In this document: positions 34,201-44,598 of the stretch, one piece after another
Layout of the letters: the number at the start of each line of letters is the position of its first letter
How positions within the stretch are numbered: the stretch's first letter is position 1
From: Dromiciops gliroides
Lineage: Eukaryota > Chordata > Mammalia > Microbiotheria > Microbiotheriidae
Length of the DNA stretch: 64,000 nt
Assembly (NCBI RefSeq): GCF_019393635.1
Contig: NC_057866.1
Location: 3,498,223-3,562,222, forward strand
Direction: 5' to 3'
Made by a program: the position numbers and the translations under genes
Notes under the pieces: model-generated
What the model was told of the DNA's origin: nothing
What the model saw: only the letters and a program-made list of their open reading frames with translations
Database searches by the model: none

Positions 34201-37200
34201 TAGCCTGTCATTTTATTTAAGATCTTCATGGCCTAGCTCCCTCTGTTCCCATTATGAGTACTGATTTCTGTGGGTACGAGAACCTAGCATCCTGATTTAT
34301 AATTATTCATTAACTGGGGGGTCTGAATCCCTTTTAGAGCTAATATCTGGATTAGAGCTTGGGTCTTGGGTTTTTCTGTTAACCCCTTTTTGCCTCCTAC
34401 ATCAAGTCTGCTGGGGGGGGGTGTAGGAAACAAATGAAACAGTCCCTGACTTCAGGGAGCTTCCACTCTGCTGGGGGGGGGGGGTGGAGCAGCACCTGTG
34501 TACCCAGCGCAGTACAGGCTTTTTGTGGTAGGTGGCATTTGACTCTCACTCGTGAGGAAGATGTGAATCACTATGTGGGCACGTGAGACAGGAGCTCACT
34601 CCTGTCTGTGCAAAGGCTGGGATGGGGGTTACACAGAGCAAAGCTTTCTTTGGCCCTGGGTCTCCACCATAGGGGCTTGTAGCACTGAATGTGGGAATGG
34701 TGAGAAATCTGGCAGCCAATGTCTGGTTTGTGTCCTTATCTTATAGGCCCAGACACCCGGGGTCATGGGTGGAAAGTCCAAGAAGCCCTAATGTAGCTCA
34801 GTAGGCCAGGCCGGCTGGCATGTCACTAGAAAGGGCATGACGCTGTGCGGACTAAATGGGGGGATCCTGGAACTCTTTAAGACTGATGGAACAGGGCAGC
34901 TAGGTGGCACAGTGGATAAAGCACTGGTCTTGGATTCAGGAGGACCTGAGTTCAAATCCAGCCTTAGACACTTGACACTTACTAGCTATGTGACCCTGGG
35001 CAAGTCACTTAACCCCCATTGCCCCACAAAAAAATAAAAATAAAAAAAGACTGATGGAACATTGGGAATGGAAGGACTATGGGCTGCTAGGGAGGGTCCC
35101 CCTACCTCTGAGTCATGGGCTGTTCCTCAAGGTCCCTGCCAATCCTACCATTCTGTGGTGCCAGGTCGTTGGAAGTCACAGGGAGGGCAGCTTATGAGAC
35201 AGAAACCCAGGCTTCCTGGCTCCCAAGCACCTGCCCTCCGGTGTCCCTGGGCCTCTGAGCCCTCTCTGGGTATGGTGCCCGGCCGGCCACACAGTCGGCC
35301 AGGGTTTCTCTGCTCCACTGACCCATGCCCTTTGTGCCCCCCAGGCCAGAGGTCTGTTCCATCTCATTGGCCTTCAGCTGGTGGGGCCCATGAAGCAGAC
35401 GGCGCAGGGGGCTCGCTTCATCTTCGTGGTCGTAGACCACTTCACTCGATGGGTCGAGGCTGCCCCCATGAAGACCTGCTCCCCTGAGGAGACGGCTGAA
35501 CAGGTGCTCAAGTTGGTGTATCGATTTGGCTTCCCAGAAAGGATCATCAGTACCCAGTGCGGCGGCTTTGTCCAACAGGTAGGGTCATCTGTTGGCACTG
35601 ACTGGCTGAGTGCTTGGCATGGTGTCTCCACTCTTGGCATGTGGGGTGGGGGTGGATGCAGACAGAGCTGCCTGAGTAAGAAGACTGCCTCTGTGGAGGC
35701 CACACATTAGGTAGCAGCTCTGCGCTGTGCACTCACCGGATCAGCGGCCGGGGGAGAATTGAGAGACAAGACCTTGGCATACTATGGGGGGGGGGGTTGA
35801 GTGTCCTTGACATGTCAGGATAAGATGTCACAGAAAGGGTGGCAAAGGGCTTCCACTGGATCTCAAACGTAGCCATCAGAGAGGCAGGGCATTCTAGGTG
35901 GAAGGGAGGGACACGAGCAAAGGCTTGGAGACGGGGATCTGCCAGCTGTGCTAAGGAGAGTCATCTTATTTAGGAGAATTGGTTTTCTAGAACTTAGCTT
36001 GTGCCGTCTAATCTCCCCTCCTTTTGCTGTGGAGTAAATTAAGTCAGGCCTAAGAAGGGAAAGTGTGAGCCCAGGGTGACACAGATAATAGGCAGCAAGA
36101 GTTAGGGTTAGAAGCTGGTTCCTCGGACTCATCTGGAGCCCCTGCCTCACAGAAGGAGATCCTCAGGTGCCCAAGAATCCTGCCTCCATCTTTCACTTGC
36201 ATGGCCCCTGGCTGGCTTCCAATTCAGCTCTTCCCCCCCCCCCCAACTCTTGCAGCTGAATCAGATTCTGAGAGCAGAAACAAAGATCAAGTGCGACCTG
36301 ATTGTCGTCTATCACCCCCAAACACACGGGCTCCTGGAGAAAACCAACTCATTTGTGAGGAGGTGAGGCTGGGTGGGAGGGGAGCCCTGGGCTGAGGTGT
36401 CACTGCCTTCTCCCCCTTCTTCCCTCCTCAGGGGGCCACCTCATGCCTTGGCCCTGGTGCTGTCTGCCCACTCGTGTGTGGCCTTGGAGGAAATCTGGGA
36501 GGTGGAGGCATCCAGCTGCTTGGCAGCCAGGCATTTTCTGTCTCCCACCCTCAGGGGCCAGTGTGGCAATGGGGCCGCCTGCCATGCAGCACTCAGACCT
36601 GGGGGATGGGAAATCTGGCCAAGCTTTCTGAGTCTAGTTGGGGACACACTTACCTGGCTGCGTGACCTTGGGCGAGTGACCCGATTTTCCTGGGCCTTGG
36701 TTTTTCCTTGAACACCCAAAAGTTTATTTATCAAGCATTTTTCTCTCAATGATCCATTGAAGGTAGGGTAGTTCAGTGGTCTCCTTTTGCCCACAGTCAG
36801 TGTTGGGGCTACGGTTCAAAATTAGGTTTCTCCAGACCCCAGGCCCAGCTCATTTGCCTTCAGATTCTGTCTGGAAAAGGGTTAAGATCTTAGAGCCCAA
36901 AAACCTTCAGGAGCGCTCCCTTTGGAAAGGGGGGGAGAGGGAAAGGAAAGCGGGGAGGGGGAAGGAGAAGAGGAGGAAGAGGCTCCACTGAGGACTGGCA
37001 GGGATTGGCATTAGGCACTAGAATAGGAATCCTGAGGGATGATCCTGGGGCTGCTGCCCTACCTCAGGCCTTGGCTTGCTCTTTCTAGGGGACCATGCAT
37101 GTTCCCATGCTATGGCCTCTTCCCTTTCTAGCCTGCTTTCCTTGGTGGTGAATCTAAACCAGGTGGACTGGGATGAGCAGCTCCAGAAGATTCTCTTTCT

Positions 37201-38799
37201 GCAGAACCGAGACTCCTACAACGTAAGTGACCAGGCCTGGCTGCCTTCTTTGGGGGGTTTGGGGGGGCCTCTCCCTCTCCTACCCTTTGCCAAGTTCTGC
37301 TGTGATGTGAAGCCAACCAGGAGCAGGGGGAGGGAGCGGCTCCTTTCACACCATGTGTCCTATACTCTAGAACTCGGTCTCCTTTCTTGTGTTACTGAGC
37401 TGGCACCTGATTCCTGGCCCTCCTTAGATTCCATAGGTGGCAGTCCTTTCTCCCCCAGTCTCTTTCTTTGCTTTCCCCAACTTCTAATAAAGGGCTTGGC
37501 CCGCAGGAAGCACTTTATGAATGTCTTAAATTGAATGGGAAGCAATCCTGCCTTCCAGCATAGGGGGAGGCTGTCCCCGGGCTTGGCCCAGAGGGCATTG
37601 GGAGGATTTTGTGAGGCCAGATTTTGCCTTGGTAGGAGAAAACTTCCCAAGATGTTATGGGAACTGGGAGGGGCCTGTTATAACAATTTAATCTGGGGGT
37701 GTTTGGGAAGCACTTACTTAGCCCAGTGCCCAGAACATGTTGTTGTACCGGAGAGTCTGGAAAGCAATTTATGGCATTTCTGATCATTTGGTAAAAACCG
37801 AGGGGTGTAAAAGAGCCTTCTGTGGCTCTGTTTTCATTTATCCGTGCGTGTGGAAATGCTGTGTTGGTGTTTAAGTTCAGAACGCAACATTAGAAAGAGT
37901 TGGGGAAGCTCTTGGTGTCTCTTCCTCTTCACACCCAGGATGAAGAGGATGAAGATGATGAATACCTCGACAGCCTGGAGGATTCCTCCGCAGAGGACTC
38001 TGACGCTGACATCTGGCCGACGTTTGTCAGCCTTCCGGAAGCCCTGGACGTCGCCCAGGAGCGGGACAAGGGCCCAGCTGTAACCGTTAGCGTGGATGAC
38101 ACGTGCTCCTATTGCAACAGGCTCACCGACGAAGGCAACAGTGACGTGTTCACCATGGTGAGGACATTTTGCTGATTGTCATCTTGCTTCAGCTCTTTCC
38201 CCAATGCCATGGCCAGAGCCCTGCTCCTTTGGCCTCCCTTTCTGGCTGATTCCTGTGGCTCTAAGGGCTGGAGGGTGAGTGGGTGAGTGGGTGAGGCAGA
38301 GGTTGGAATTCCTATATGGGAGGCTTACCGCCACCACCAGGGACAGGAGAATTGCCTGCTCTCAGGATTAGGGCAGAGTCATGGGGGGTCAATTTCCCAA
38401 ATCACATGAGCTACCCCAAAGTAGAATGAATGGGCTGCCTAGGAAGGTGGTGAGCTCCCCATCACCGGAGGTCTTCCTGTAAAGGCTCGTCAGGCACTTG
38501 GGCTTTGGGTTACTTCTGGTTTAACCATTATTTTGTGACTTGAGGTGGCCGCTTCTGGAAGGTGAAAAGGCCTTTCCTCTCCCCTTGGAGGGACTGGGAA
38601 GAGGGCTTAGGAGAGGGGGCGGAACATGGGCTGGCTGTCATTTCTCCATCCCTCCCTTCCCCACCTTGTTTGTGCTTCCCAGCTACAATGCGAATCCTGT
38701 CGGGGCTGGGTTCACCACATGTGTGTGCGGAGGGAGCACGGAGATGAAGACTGGAAAGCCCGCTTCCGGTGCCGCCTCTGCTTACCGCTGTCAGCCTGA
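26578..38799 (+). CDS. domesticated integrase-PHD finger gene, copy B
   Basis: Tandem paralogue of copy A with the same ten-exon plan: 26578-26604, 26702-26789, 30069-30253, 32415-32492, 32924-33064, 35345-35578, 36256-36362, 37132-37222, 37939-38157, 38683-38799, about 428 codons. The ATG has a preceding TATA-like box and opens MESLRKERQ. Residues 39-107 are the HHCC domain (LYYKGRGKK, H68, H74, C104, C107). Residues 127-173 are a lysine-rich linker (KAKPTRAPKK, PLKAKKAP). Residues 174-317 are the integrase-like core, ending with YHPQTHGLLEKTN and a W-containing helix region. Residues 318-336 are a strongly acidic run. Residues 373-423 are a PHD finger: C373, C376, C393, C396, H401, C404, C420, C423, with the same spacing as copy A. 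The triad again looks incomplete. The nuclear chromatin role is inferred. Its introns are larger and filled with transposons. Confidence 0.77.
26866..27240 (-). mobile_element. LTR fossil, antisense, in copy B intron 2
   Basis: Antisense LTR of the same family as 61330-61660. On the minus strand it shows a TATA region (CTATATAAAAATATC), the shared segment GTGCCATGCCTTCTC, and a poly(A) region with AAATAAAATC. No internal viral genes beside it, so it is a solo or fragmentary LTR. Boundaries are approximate. Confidence 0.65.
27440..28240 (+). other. copy B intron 2, unassigned
   Basis: No recognised repeat except short ancient fragments. No exon supported. Confidence 0.4.
28249..28300. repeat. 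(GT)n(GC)n microsatellite
   Basis: About 19 GT units followed by alternating GC/CA (GCGCGCGCACGCGCGC), potential Z-DNA-forming sequence in copy B intron 2. Confidence 0.93.
28530..28940 (+). mobile_element. LINE-1 3' end, 5'-truncated
   Basis: Begins TCTGGAAAGACTTGTATGAA, matching 25395 onward, through the L1 3' UTR to CAAATGTTTATTTAATT and A10. Confidence 0.9.
28952..29107 (+). mobile_element. tRNA-type SINE in copy B intron 2
   Basis: Full SINE with a poly(A) tail, inserted at the tail of the preceding L1; flanks AAAAGACCCTCT and AAAAGACTCTAT. Confidence 0.92.
30254..32130 (+). other. copy B intron 3, GC-rich, few repeats
   Basis: Long repeat-poor stretch. A 23-base segment around GGGGCGAGTGCTGGGAAGCG is tandemly duplicated at about 30443-30490. 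Two diverged ~50-base copies lie at 31258-31306 and 31421-31470. No exon recognised. Confidence 0.45.
32145..32245 (+). mobile_element. MIR-like SINE fragment
   Basis: GGTGTGACCTTGGGCAAGTC followed by TTTTCTAGCTATAGAATGGG is the MIR pattern. Old and diverged. Confidence 0.7.
32486..32760 (+). repeat. minisatellite built on the exon 4 donor of copy B
   Basis: About ten imperfect units of roughly 20-30 bases. Many contain a donor-like GGGTGAGTGG or GGGTAAGTGG, and several a CTGTCCTGCAGGG acceptor-like core. The first unit includes the real exon 4 donor (GGG|GTGAGTGG at 32492/32493). Open frames of PTHPAxQ type on the minus strand are repeat artefacts. Confidence 0.9.
33320..34422 (-). mobile_element. 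LTR retroelement fossil in copy B intron 5
   Basis: Antisense. On the minus strand an LTR (about 34422-33780; poly(A) region revealed by TTTTATTGCAATACTG on the plus strand) is followed by a primer-binding-site-like TTTGGCACCCAAAG, a short non-coding interior and a fragment of LTR end at about 33395-33320. No recognisable gag, pol or env remains, so it is a degraded, broken element. A ~33-bp host-like segment occurs on both sides. Related to the LTR at 52333. Age: old but alignable. Confidence 0.7.
34894..35048 (+). mobile_element. tRNA-type SINE in copy B intron 5
   Basis: Full SINE with A-rich tail and exact target duplications GACTGATGGAACA. Confidence 0.95.
35269..35615 (+). repeat. near-identical tract shared with 13342-13688
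   Basis: Partner of the copy A tract: exon 6 of copy B with its immediate intron flanks. High CpG content inside the exon (ACGGCGCAGG, TCGTGGTCGTAG, CTCGATGGGTCGAGG) is preserved in both copies, compatible with GC-biased conversion or recent exchange. Confidence 0.85.
36363..37131 (+). other. copy B intron 7, unassigned
   Basis: No recognised transposon. The branch/acceptor region before exon 8 is CTTCCCTTTCTAG. A second AG at 37088 (CTTTCTAGGGG) lies upstream but would not keep the frame matching copy A. Confidence 0.4.
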
Positions 38800-38971
38800 G
38801 AATCATCACCATGATCAGTGGAACAACACTAAGGTCTTTAATTGGGGCAGAGCAGCCGCAGCTCCATAGCAAGTCCTCGGGGTGCTTGAAGATGGGAACT
38901 GGGGACGGGGTTGGCGTGGGGCACCAGAACAGAGAGAGGGAAGAATGTGGGTCCTTTGGCATAACTGGCTA

Positions 38972-38977
38972 AATAAA
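38972..38977 (+). terminator. poly(A) signal of copy B
   Basis: AATAAA in GGCTAAATAAAGACC, about 175 bases after the stop codon. A second AATAAA occurs at about 39162 (CCCCAATAAAGGGC), so two sites are possible. Confidence 0.6.
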
Positions 38978-39179
38978 GACCAGCAAGAAGCCGTGGCAAC
39001 CTCCGGAAGAGGAAAGTTCGGGGTTTTCCACAATCATCCGAAGCTGCACTATAATGTCGGGCGATTCGTTGGCCTGGGAACAGACGTGATGCAGTTCGGT
39101 CCATCCTCAGTCAGTGCTGCTTGTCATTTCCTCTCCTGATTCCTAAGAATTCTGAAACCCCAATAAAGGGCTGAGGCCA

Positions 39180-40050
39180 CTGTTTGGTTGGAACGAGACT
39201 CCTACAGAAGTTGACTGATTTATAAGGGGGGATGTGATTTGTATACACATTTTGGCTCTGAAAAGGCATATGGTAATAGGAATGGATAGGACAGATAGAG
39301 TAACAACCAGGGGACATTGGTAGAGGGACATGGGTTACAAAAAGTTTTAATTCATGTGAGCTGGGGCGAGGGGCACAGATGAGTGGGCTATCCCTGAAGT
39401 CAGCTGTTTCTTTTTCCGGGTTAGACCGTTTGGTATTGCTGGTAGTGGGTGTGGCTGTCCACTGGGGTGGGGGTGGGGGGGTGATAGGTGTACCCAGCTG
39501 GCAGTTCCCTTCAGTTTTGGAGCAGAAAGGCTGGTCAGCAGGACCCTTCCCCCTGGGCCCAGTCTCTGGGCTCCAATGGCAAGGTACACTGATTCAAGAT
39601 TGATACCCTAGAAAAAGACTGAGGAACAAGATACTTAAAGGGCTCAAAAAGTTTTGAGTGAGTTTCAGCAGTAGGACAGAAGGGAAACTGGTGAGGGAGT
39701 CCTTGGGGGGAGAAAGCTGGCAGGGGCATAGGATGCCTGATGGTTCTACTGGACTGGAGGATTAAGGGTACTTGGCTAGGTCCATTACAGTAGCTTGCCT
39801 GCAAGGAAAAGCCTCCACCCACTAGAGAAAACAGACAGATCGAGACTAATAATACAAACTTATAAATTGAGTAGGGTGGGAGCTGAATAAACTCAATCTG
39901 CCCAATTTGAAAGGGGGCCTCAGGGAGAGGCAATTTCCCTGGGGGGGCAGTGTCAGGGCTAACATTCTATTTGGGACAGATTTCACATTGTAGGTAATTG
40001 TCATGCTCAGCTAGTTTAATTTTTTTTCCCCTCACCCAAATTAAACTGCT
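39180..40050. other. intergenic, unassigned
   Basis: No coding similarity recognised. Some stretches may be degraded LTR interior, but no family can be named. Confidence 0.35.
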
Positions 40051-40059
40051 TGTCAGGGC

Positions 40060-41470
40060 TCCAGTGACTTAAAGAGTGCAGGCTGCTAGATCTTGTGCTA
40101 TCCTGACTGGGGCTCCATAGTACTTGAATTCTTTCTTTTTGGCAGCTTGCAGTATTTCCTCCTTGACCTGAGAGCTCTGGAGTTTGGCTATAATATTCCT
40201 AGGAGTTTTCCTTTTGGGGTCTCTTTCTGGAGGTGATGGGTGAATTCTTTCAATTTCTATTTTACCTTCTGCTTCTAGAATTTCAGGGCAATTTTCCCTG
40301 AGAATATCTTGGAAGATGGTGTCTAAGCTCTTTCCTTGATCATGGTTTTCAGGTAGACCCATAATTTTCAAATTATCTCTCCTGGACCTATTTTCCAGGT
40401 CAGCAGTTTTTCCAAGAAGATATTTTGCATTGCCCTCTATTTTTTTTTATTCATTTGGATTTGCTTTATTGTGTCTTGGTTTCTCATAAAGTCACTAGCT
40501 TCCATTTGTTCAACCCTAATTCTTAGGCAATTATTTTCATCAGAGACTTTTCAAGCTGTTGACTTTTTTCTCATGTCTTTCCTGCATCCCCCTCATTACT
40601 CTTTCCATTTTTTCCTCTACCTCTCTAACTTTATCATCAAAGTCTTTTTTGAGCACCTCTATGGCCTGAGACCAATTCATATTTTTCCTGGCAGCTTTAG
40701 ATATAGGGGCCCTGACGCTGACATCTTCCTCTGAGGGTGCACCTCAATCTTCCTTGTCACTGAAGAAACTTTCTATGGTCCTCATCTTTCTCTATCTGCT
40801 CATCTTGCCTTTCTTTTACTTGACTTTTAGCTCCTTAAAGTGGGGCGGTTTCCAGGTGGCACTGTCCCAAGCTTCAGGGGGTCCCAGGTGGTATGATTTA
40901 AGGAGAATCAGGTTCTTCACTCACCTGGCCTGTTCCCTGGTCCTTAGATGACCCCAGACCAACTTGCTAATCAACCAGCCTTGTGTGTTGTCATTGTTAG
41001 CTCTGAGGAGCCTGTGCCCCTCCCCCACCAGGGCCCCTGCTACTCAAGCCTGCCTCCTGGTTCTCAGAAGGGGTGTAAAATCCAAGTTCTGCCTTAGCAC
41101 CAGCATAGACCCCTGTAGTCTCTCCCCTGCCCAGGGCTCAGCCCACTCACCAGACTGTGAGCTTAGTTCTAGACGACGCTGGCGCTTCAGCTGATTCAGA
41201 GGCTCTGGGGGTCTCCTTCTCTGGTGAGGCCTTCCTGGGACTGGATCTGTGTCAGGTGACTGTGGGGTTGGGCCCAACTCCTGTATCAGCACAGCAGCTC
41301 CCTCCTTCTGACCTTTCAAGCCATTCTTGGTTAGAAGATGATTTCAGCACATTCTTCTGTGAGTTTTGCTGCTGCAGGCATTGTCCTATGGCATTTGGAT
41401 GTTTTTTGGAGCGATCCTGTCATGAGTTCAAGAGCTCACTGTCTTTCCTCTGCCATCTTGGCTCCACCAG
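40060..41470 (-). mobile_element. LINE-1 5' UTR and ORF1, no ORF2
   Basis: On the minus strand: a 5' end GGAGCCAAGATGGCAGAGG at 41470-41445, a 5' UTR, and ORF1 with the N-terminal coiled-coil region (about 40800-40470) and the RRM/C-terminal region (40371-40069: MKIMGLPENHDQGKSLDTIF, ERDPKRKTPRNIIAKLQ). The element stops inside ORF1 beside an A8 run. ORF2 and the 3' UTR are missing while the 5' end is retained, the reverse of ordinary L1 truncation. Confidence 0.85.
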
Positions 41471-41933
41471 TTTTCAACCTAAAATAGAACTATCCACATT
41501 ACAAATGAGTAAACTTAAATAACTTGTTTTAAGATCATGCAATTAATAAGTTGCCAGGTCCACAGATTTTTTAAACACTTTGTTTTAATGCAAATATCAC
41601 AACATATCCTGACTTTAAAAAAAAATCTTATTAGAAGACATTTTACTTGAAATAAAACTAGAATAAATTCAATTACAGTTGGATCTATATTCCCAAATGG
41701 TATAATTCTCAATTTATCTAAGGTCCATCTACTCTTAGCATTTCAATGAGGCCATTATTATCAATAATCTAATTTTTACATGGTGATAAAAACTCTGGTG
41801 ACTGAGAAGCCAAACAGTTCCCCAGATTTAAGTTGAACCTGATGGAATTCATAAAAAACCTGTATTTACAATTTCTAATGTTGGAGATCAATTCCCAATT
41901 AAAGTTTCATGTTTTTTGTTTTTTTAAAAAAAA

Positions 41934-42077
41934 CTTTTTTTAGGTGAGGCAATTGTGGTTAAGTGACTTGCCCAGGGTCACACAGCTAGTAAGTGTCAAG
42001 TGTCTGAGGTCGGATTTGAACTCAGGTCCTCCTGAATCCAGGGCCGGTGCTTTATCCACTGGGCCACCTAGAGTCCC
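41934..42077 (-). mobile_element. tRNA-type SINE, antisense
   Basis: Antisense SINE from TAGGTGAGGCAATTGTGGTT to CCACCTAGAGTCCCC. Confidence 0.92.
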
Positions 42078-43748
42078 CTCCTCTATGCATTTTAAACAAA
42101 GGCTTAAATTAAGGAATTTTGGAAGGAAAGGTGGACTTAGATAGTGCGTTTCATTTTCAAGGGGAGGAGGAGTCAGGAATTCCAAGGGTCAAGGACTCAG
42201 CCTTTGCTACACAAATCAGAAAGCTTCCTTGGTGATGAGTGGTTGGTTCATAATTCAAGGCTTGATAAGGAGACCTCTCAAAAATAGGATAATGCTGAGA
42301 GTCCCATAGCCAGAGCTGGGGGAGAGCAGGAGTTAATAAGATCATAAACAGGCTATGTTCCTGCATCACTTGCAGTCAGGTAGGACAGGAATGTCTCTGG
42401 AAGGGCCATAAGCCACCATCACCAAATAATGCAGGATCGGCTTCCATGCTAGCATGAGCTTTGTTGGCTTCAGACTGACTGTTTTCCAGCTGGGTTGACT
42501 CTGATCACTGCAAAGGATTGTTGGTGCGTGAGTCAATGCAGCCCAGCCTCATAAGTTGTTCTGATTGCCCGGATGATTGGGGGACACAAGCAAATCAAGG
42601 TTCCCATTTTCACTTCTTGCAGAAGATGAGACTTGAGAGCTCTGGAGGCCAGAAAGCAGAGCTGCGGGTGGCTCAGAGCCCTAAGAAGGCTAGGAAGGAA
42701 GGGGCGAGTTAGGAGTGAGATAAGCCACACAGGATTTTATACTTTAAACTGGAGGCAATGGGGAGCCACTGGAGTTTATGGAATCGGGGGAGGGTTGGGG
42801 TGACATGGTGGACCTGGATCCTTAAGTGGAGGTTGGGCCAGAGACAGGAGAGACTTGTGACAAGAAGACCAACCAACTGATTATCCCAGCAGGCCAGGAG
42901 GAAGGGGCTGAGGCCCTACACTAGTGAGCCTGTCAGTAAACATGAAGTGTCTGCTGTATGCCTGAGCTGAGGATACCAAGAGGCAAAAAGAAAAATCCCT
43001 GTGTGGAGGGGGTGGGGGAGGGAGAGGGGTGTGTGTGTTTGTCTGTGTGTCCGAAGGGAGAATAGGGATGTGAGAAGGGAAGAGGGGTCCATGTGAGGAG
43101 CTCCTGGAACGGAGGCTTTGAGCCTGGATGGTTGCAAGTTCAATCCTTCTGCAGTGTAACATCAGGCCTGATTGCATCAGATAGACTGACTGTGTTCTCG
43201 GGCCAGATTACTCCCCTAACTCTTGGCCTTTCTTTGCTTTGCTGGTTTCCTGCCTTGGGACTGGCTGGATTCTTATTTCAGGAGGTCTCTGGACAGTTAA
43301 GCCAACTTAACCACACAGGAAGTTTGGGCTGGGGACTTACTTAGGATGTAGTTCAGCTCAACTTAATGGAGAACAAATCTTTTGTTCTTTTTTTGTGAAA
43401 TCAAAGATGCAGTAGTTATGATTTTCTCCAATTTATAAAATGCATACATCAATTACATTTCCTTTTGTACCAAAACTTTGTTCCATTCTCAATCTTTTGG
43501 ATAGGTGGAATATATGTATGAGAAAATTAACCTTTTGATTAGAAAATGATGTCAAGAGATTCACTTGCAATGACCTAATGTATCCCCTCTAGCTCTGTTT
43601 CATCTGAAGAATAGGCCTGGAGGAGACTGTTCTATTTCTCCTTATAAGATGTTGTTTTGTCACTCTCCCTTGAAAACAAGGCCATTTGTGCTTGTATGTA
43701 CCTCTATGTTGGGGGGAGGTAAAGTCACTGCACACTCTATTACTATCT
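42078..43748. other. intergenic, unassigned
   Basis: Unique-looking sequence becoming AT-rich after about 43300. No gene recognised. Confidence 0.4.
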
Positions 43749-43890
43749 TTTTTTTTTGGTGAGGCAATTGGGGTTAAGTGACTTGCCCAGGGTCACACAG
43801 CTAGTGTCAAGTGTCTGAGGCCAGATTTGAACTCAGGTCCTCCTGAATCCAGGGCTGGTACTCTATCCACTGCATCACCTAGCTGCCCCA
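43749..43890 (-). mobile_element. tRNA-type SINE, antisense
   Basis: Antisense SINE with exact target duplications CTCTATTACTATCTT. Confidence 0.95.
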
Positions 43891-44025
43891 CTCTATTACT
43901 ATCTTGAAAGGTGTTGAGCTAGTTTTAATATTACATGATCTGATCCCTCATGGTGGGGTCTGTAATTGGTTTCTTTGAATTTTTATCACCTGAGGAGGCA
44001 ACACCTGAGGCAGCACCTACTTCTT

Positions 44026-44055
44026 TTTATACACACACACACATATATGTATATA

Positions 44056-44091
<36 letters not shown>

Positions 44092-44092
44092 A
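44026..44092. repeat. (CA)n(TA)n compound microsatellite
   Basis: Alternating ACACAC, ATATGT, GTGTGT and TATATA runs. Confidence 0.93.
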
Positions 44093-44262
44093 AAGAGTGA
44101 TAGGATAAATATGCTAGATTTTGAGTTTAACAATTCAATTGTCACTGGAAATTGTTCTGCTGTGCCTGCAATTTTACATAAAGGGGTTGCACCCACTTTG
44201 TGGAAAGTGTGTAGATGTTGCCACACTGACCAGTGACTCTGGTGATACTGACAGCTTAGATA

Positions 44263-44598
44263 TGTAACGATTGGAATGACGCCACCTGCTGGAGACTTAC
44301 TGTAGAAGAGTACCACCTATGAAGCGAAGGTCTTTGAGGGCAAGACCAGGAGTCTTTTCTTTGGAAAAGGAAGTGACGCGGGCGAGTGGGAGGAGGAAGG
44401 AAGAGACTGGCGCTGAGTCTCGCGCTCTTTCCTTTGGACTCTGGTGGAGAGCGGAGCTAGAAATGTGCTCTCCCTTTAATAGATAGGAATCTAGGCCTTT
44501 CTCTCTCTCTAAGTCTAACTCTTGCTAAAGCTTCTAATTTATTGGCGACCACTCACTAGATATTTTAGACAGTCTAGCTAGAATTTTAGCCCTTAACA
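44263..44598 (+). mobile_element. LTR fossil (TGTAACGA...TTAACA)
   Basis: A 336-bp LTR-like unit with TG...CA ends, a GC- and CpG-rich middle (GTGACGCGGGCGAGTGGG, GTCTCGCGCTC) in otherwise AT-rich DNA, and an AT-richer end. A second copy begins at 63676 and runs toward the window end. An inverted copy of its 3' part lies at 46926-47126. No flanking viral genes seen; probably a solo LTR. Confidence 0.65.
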
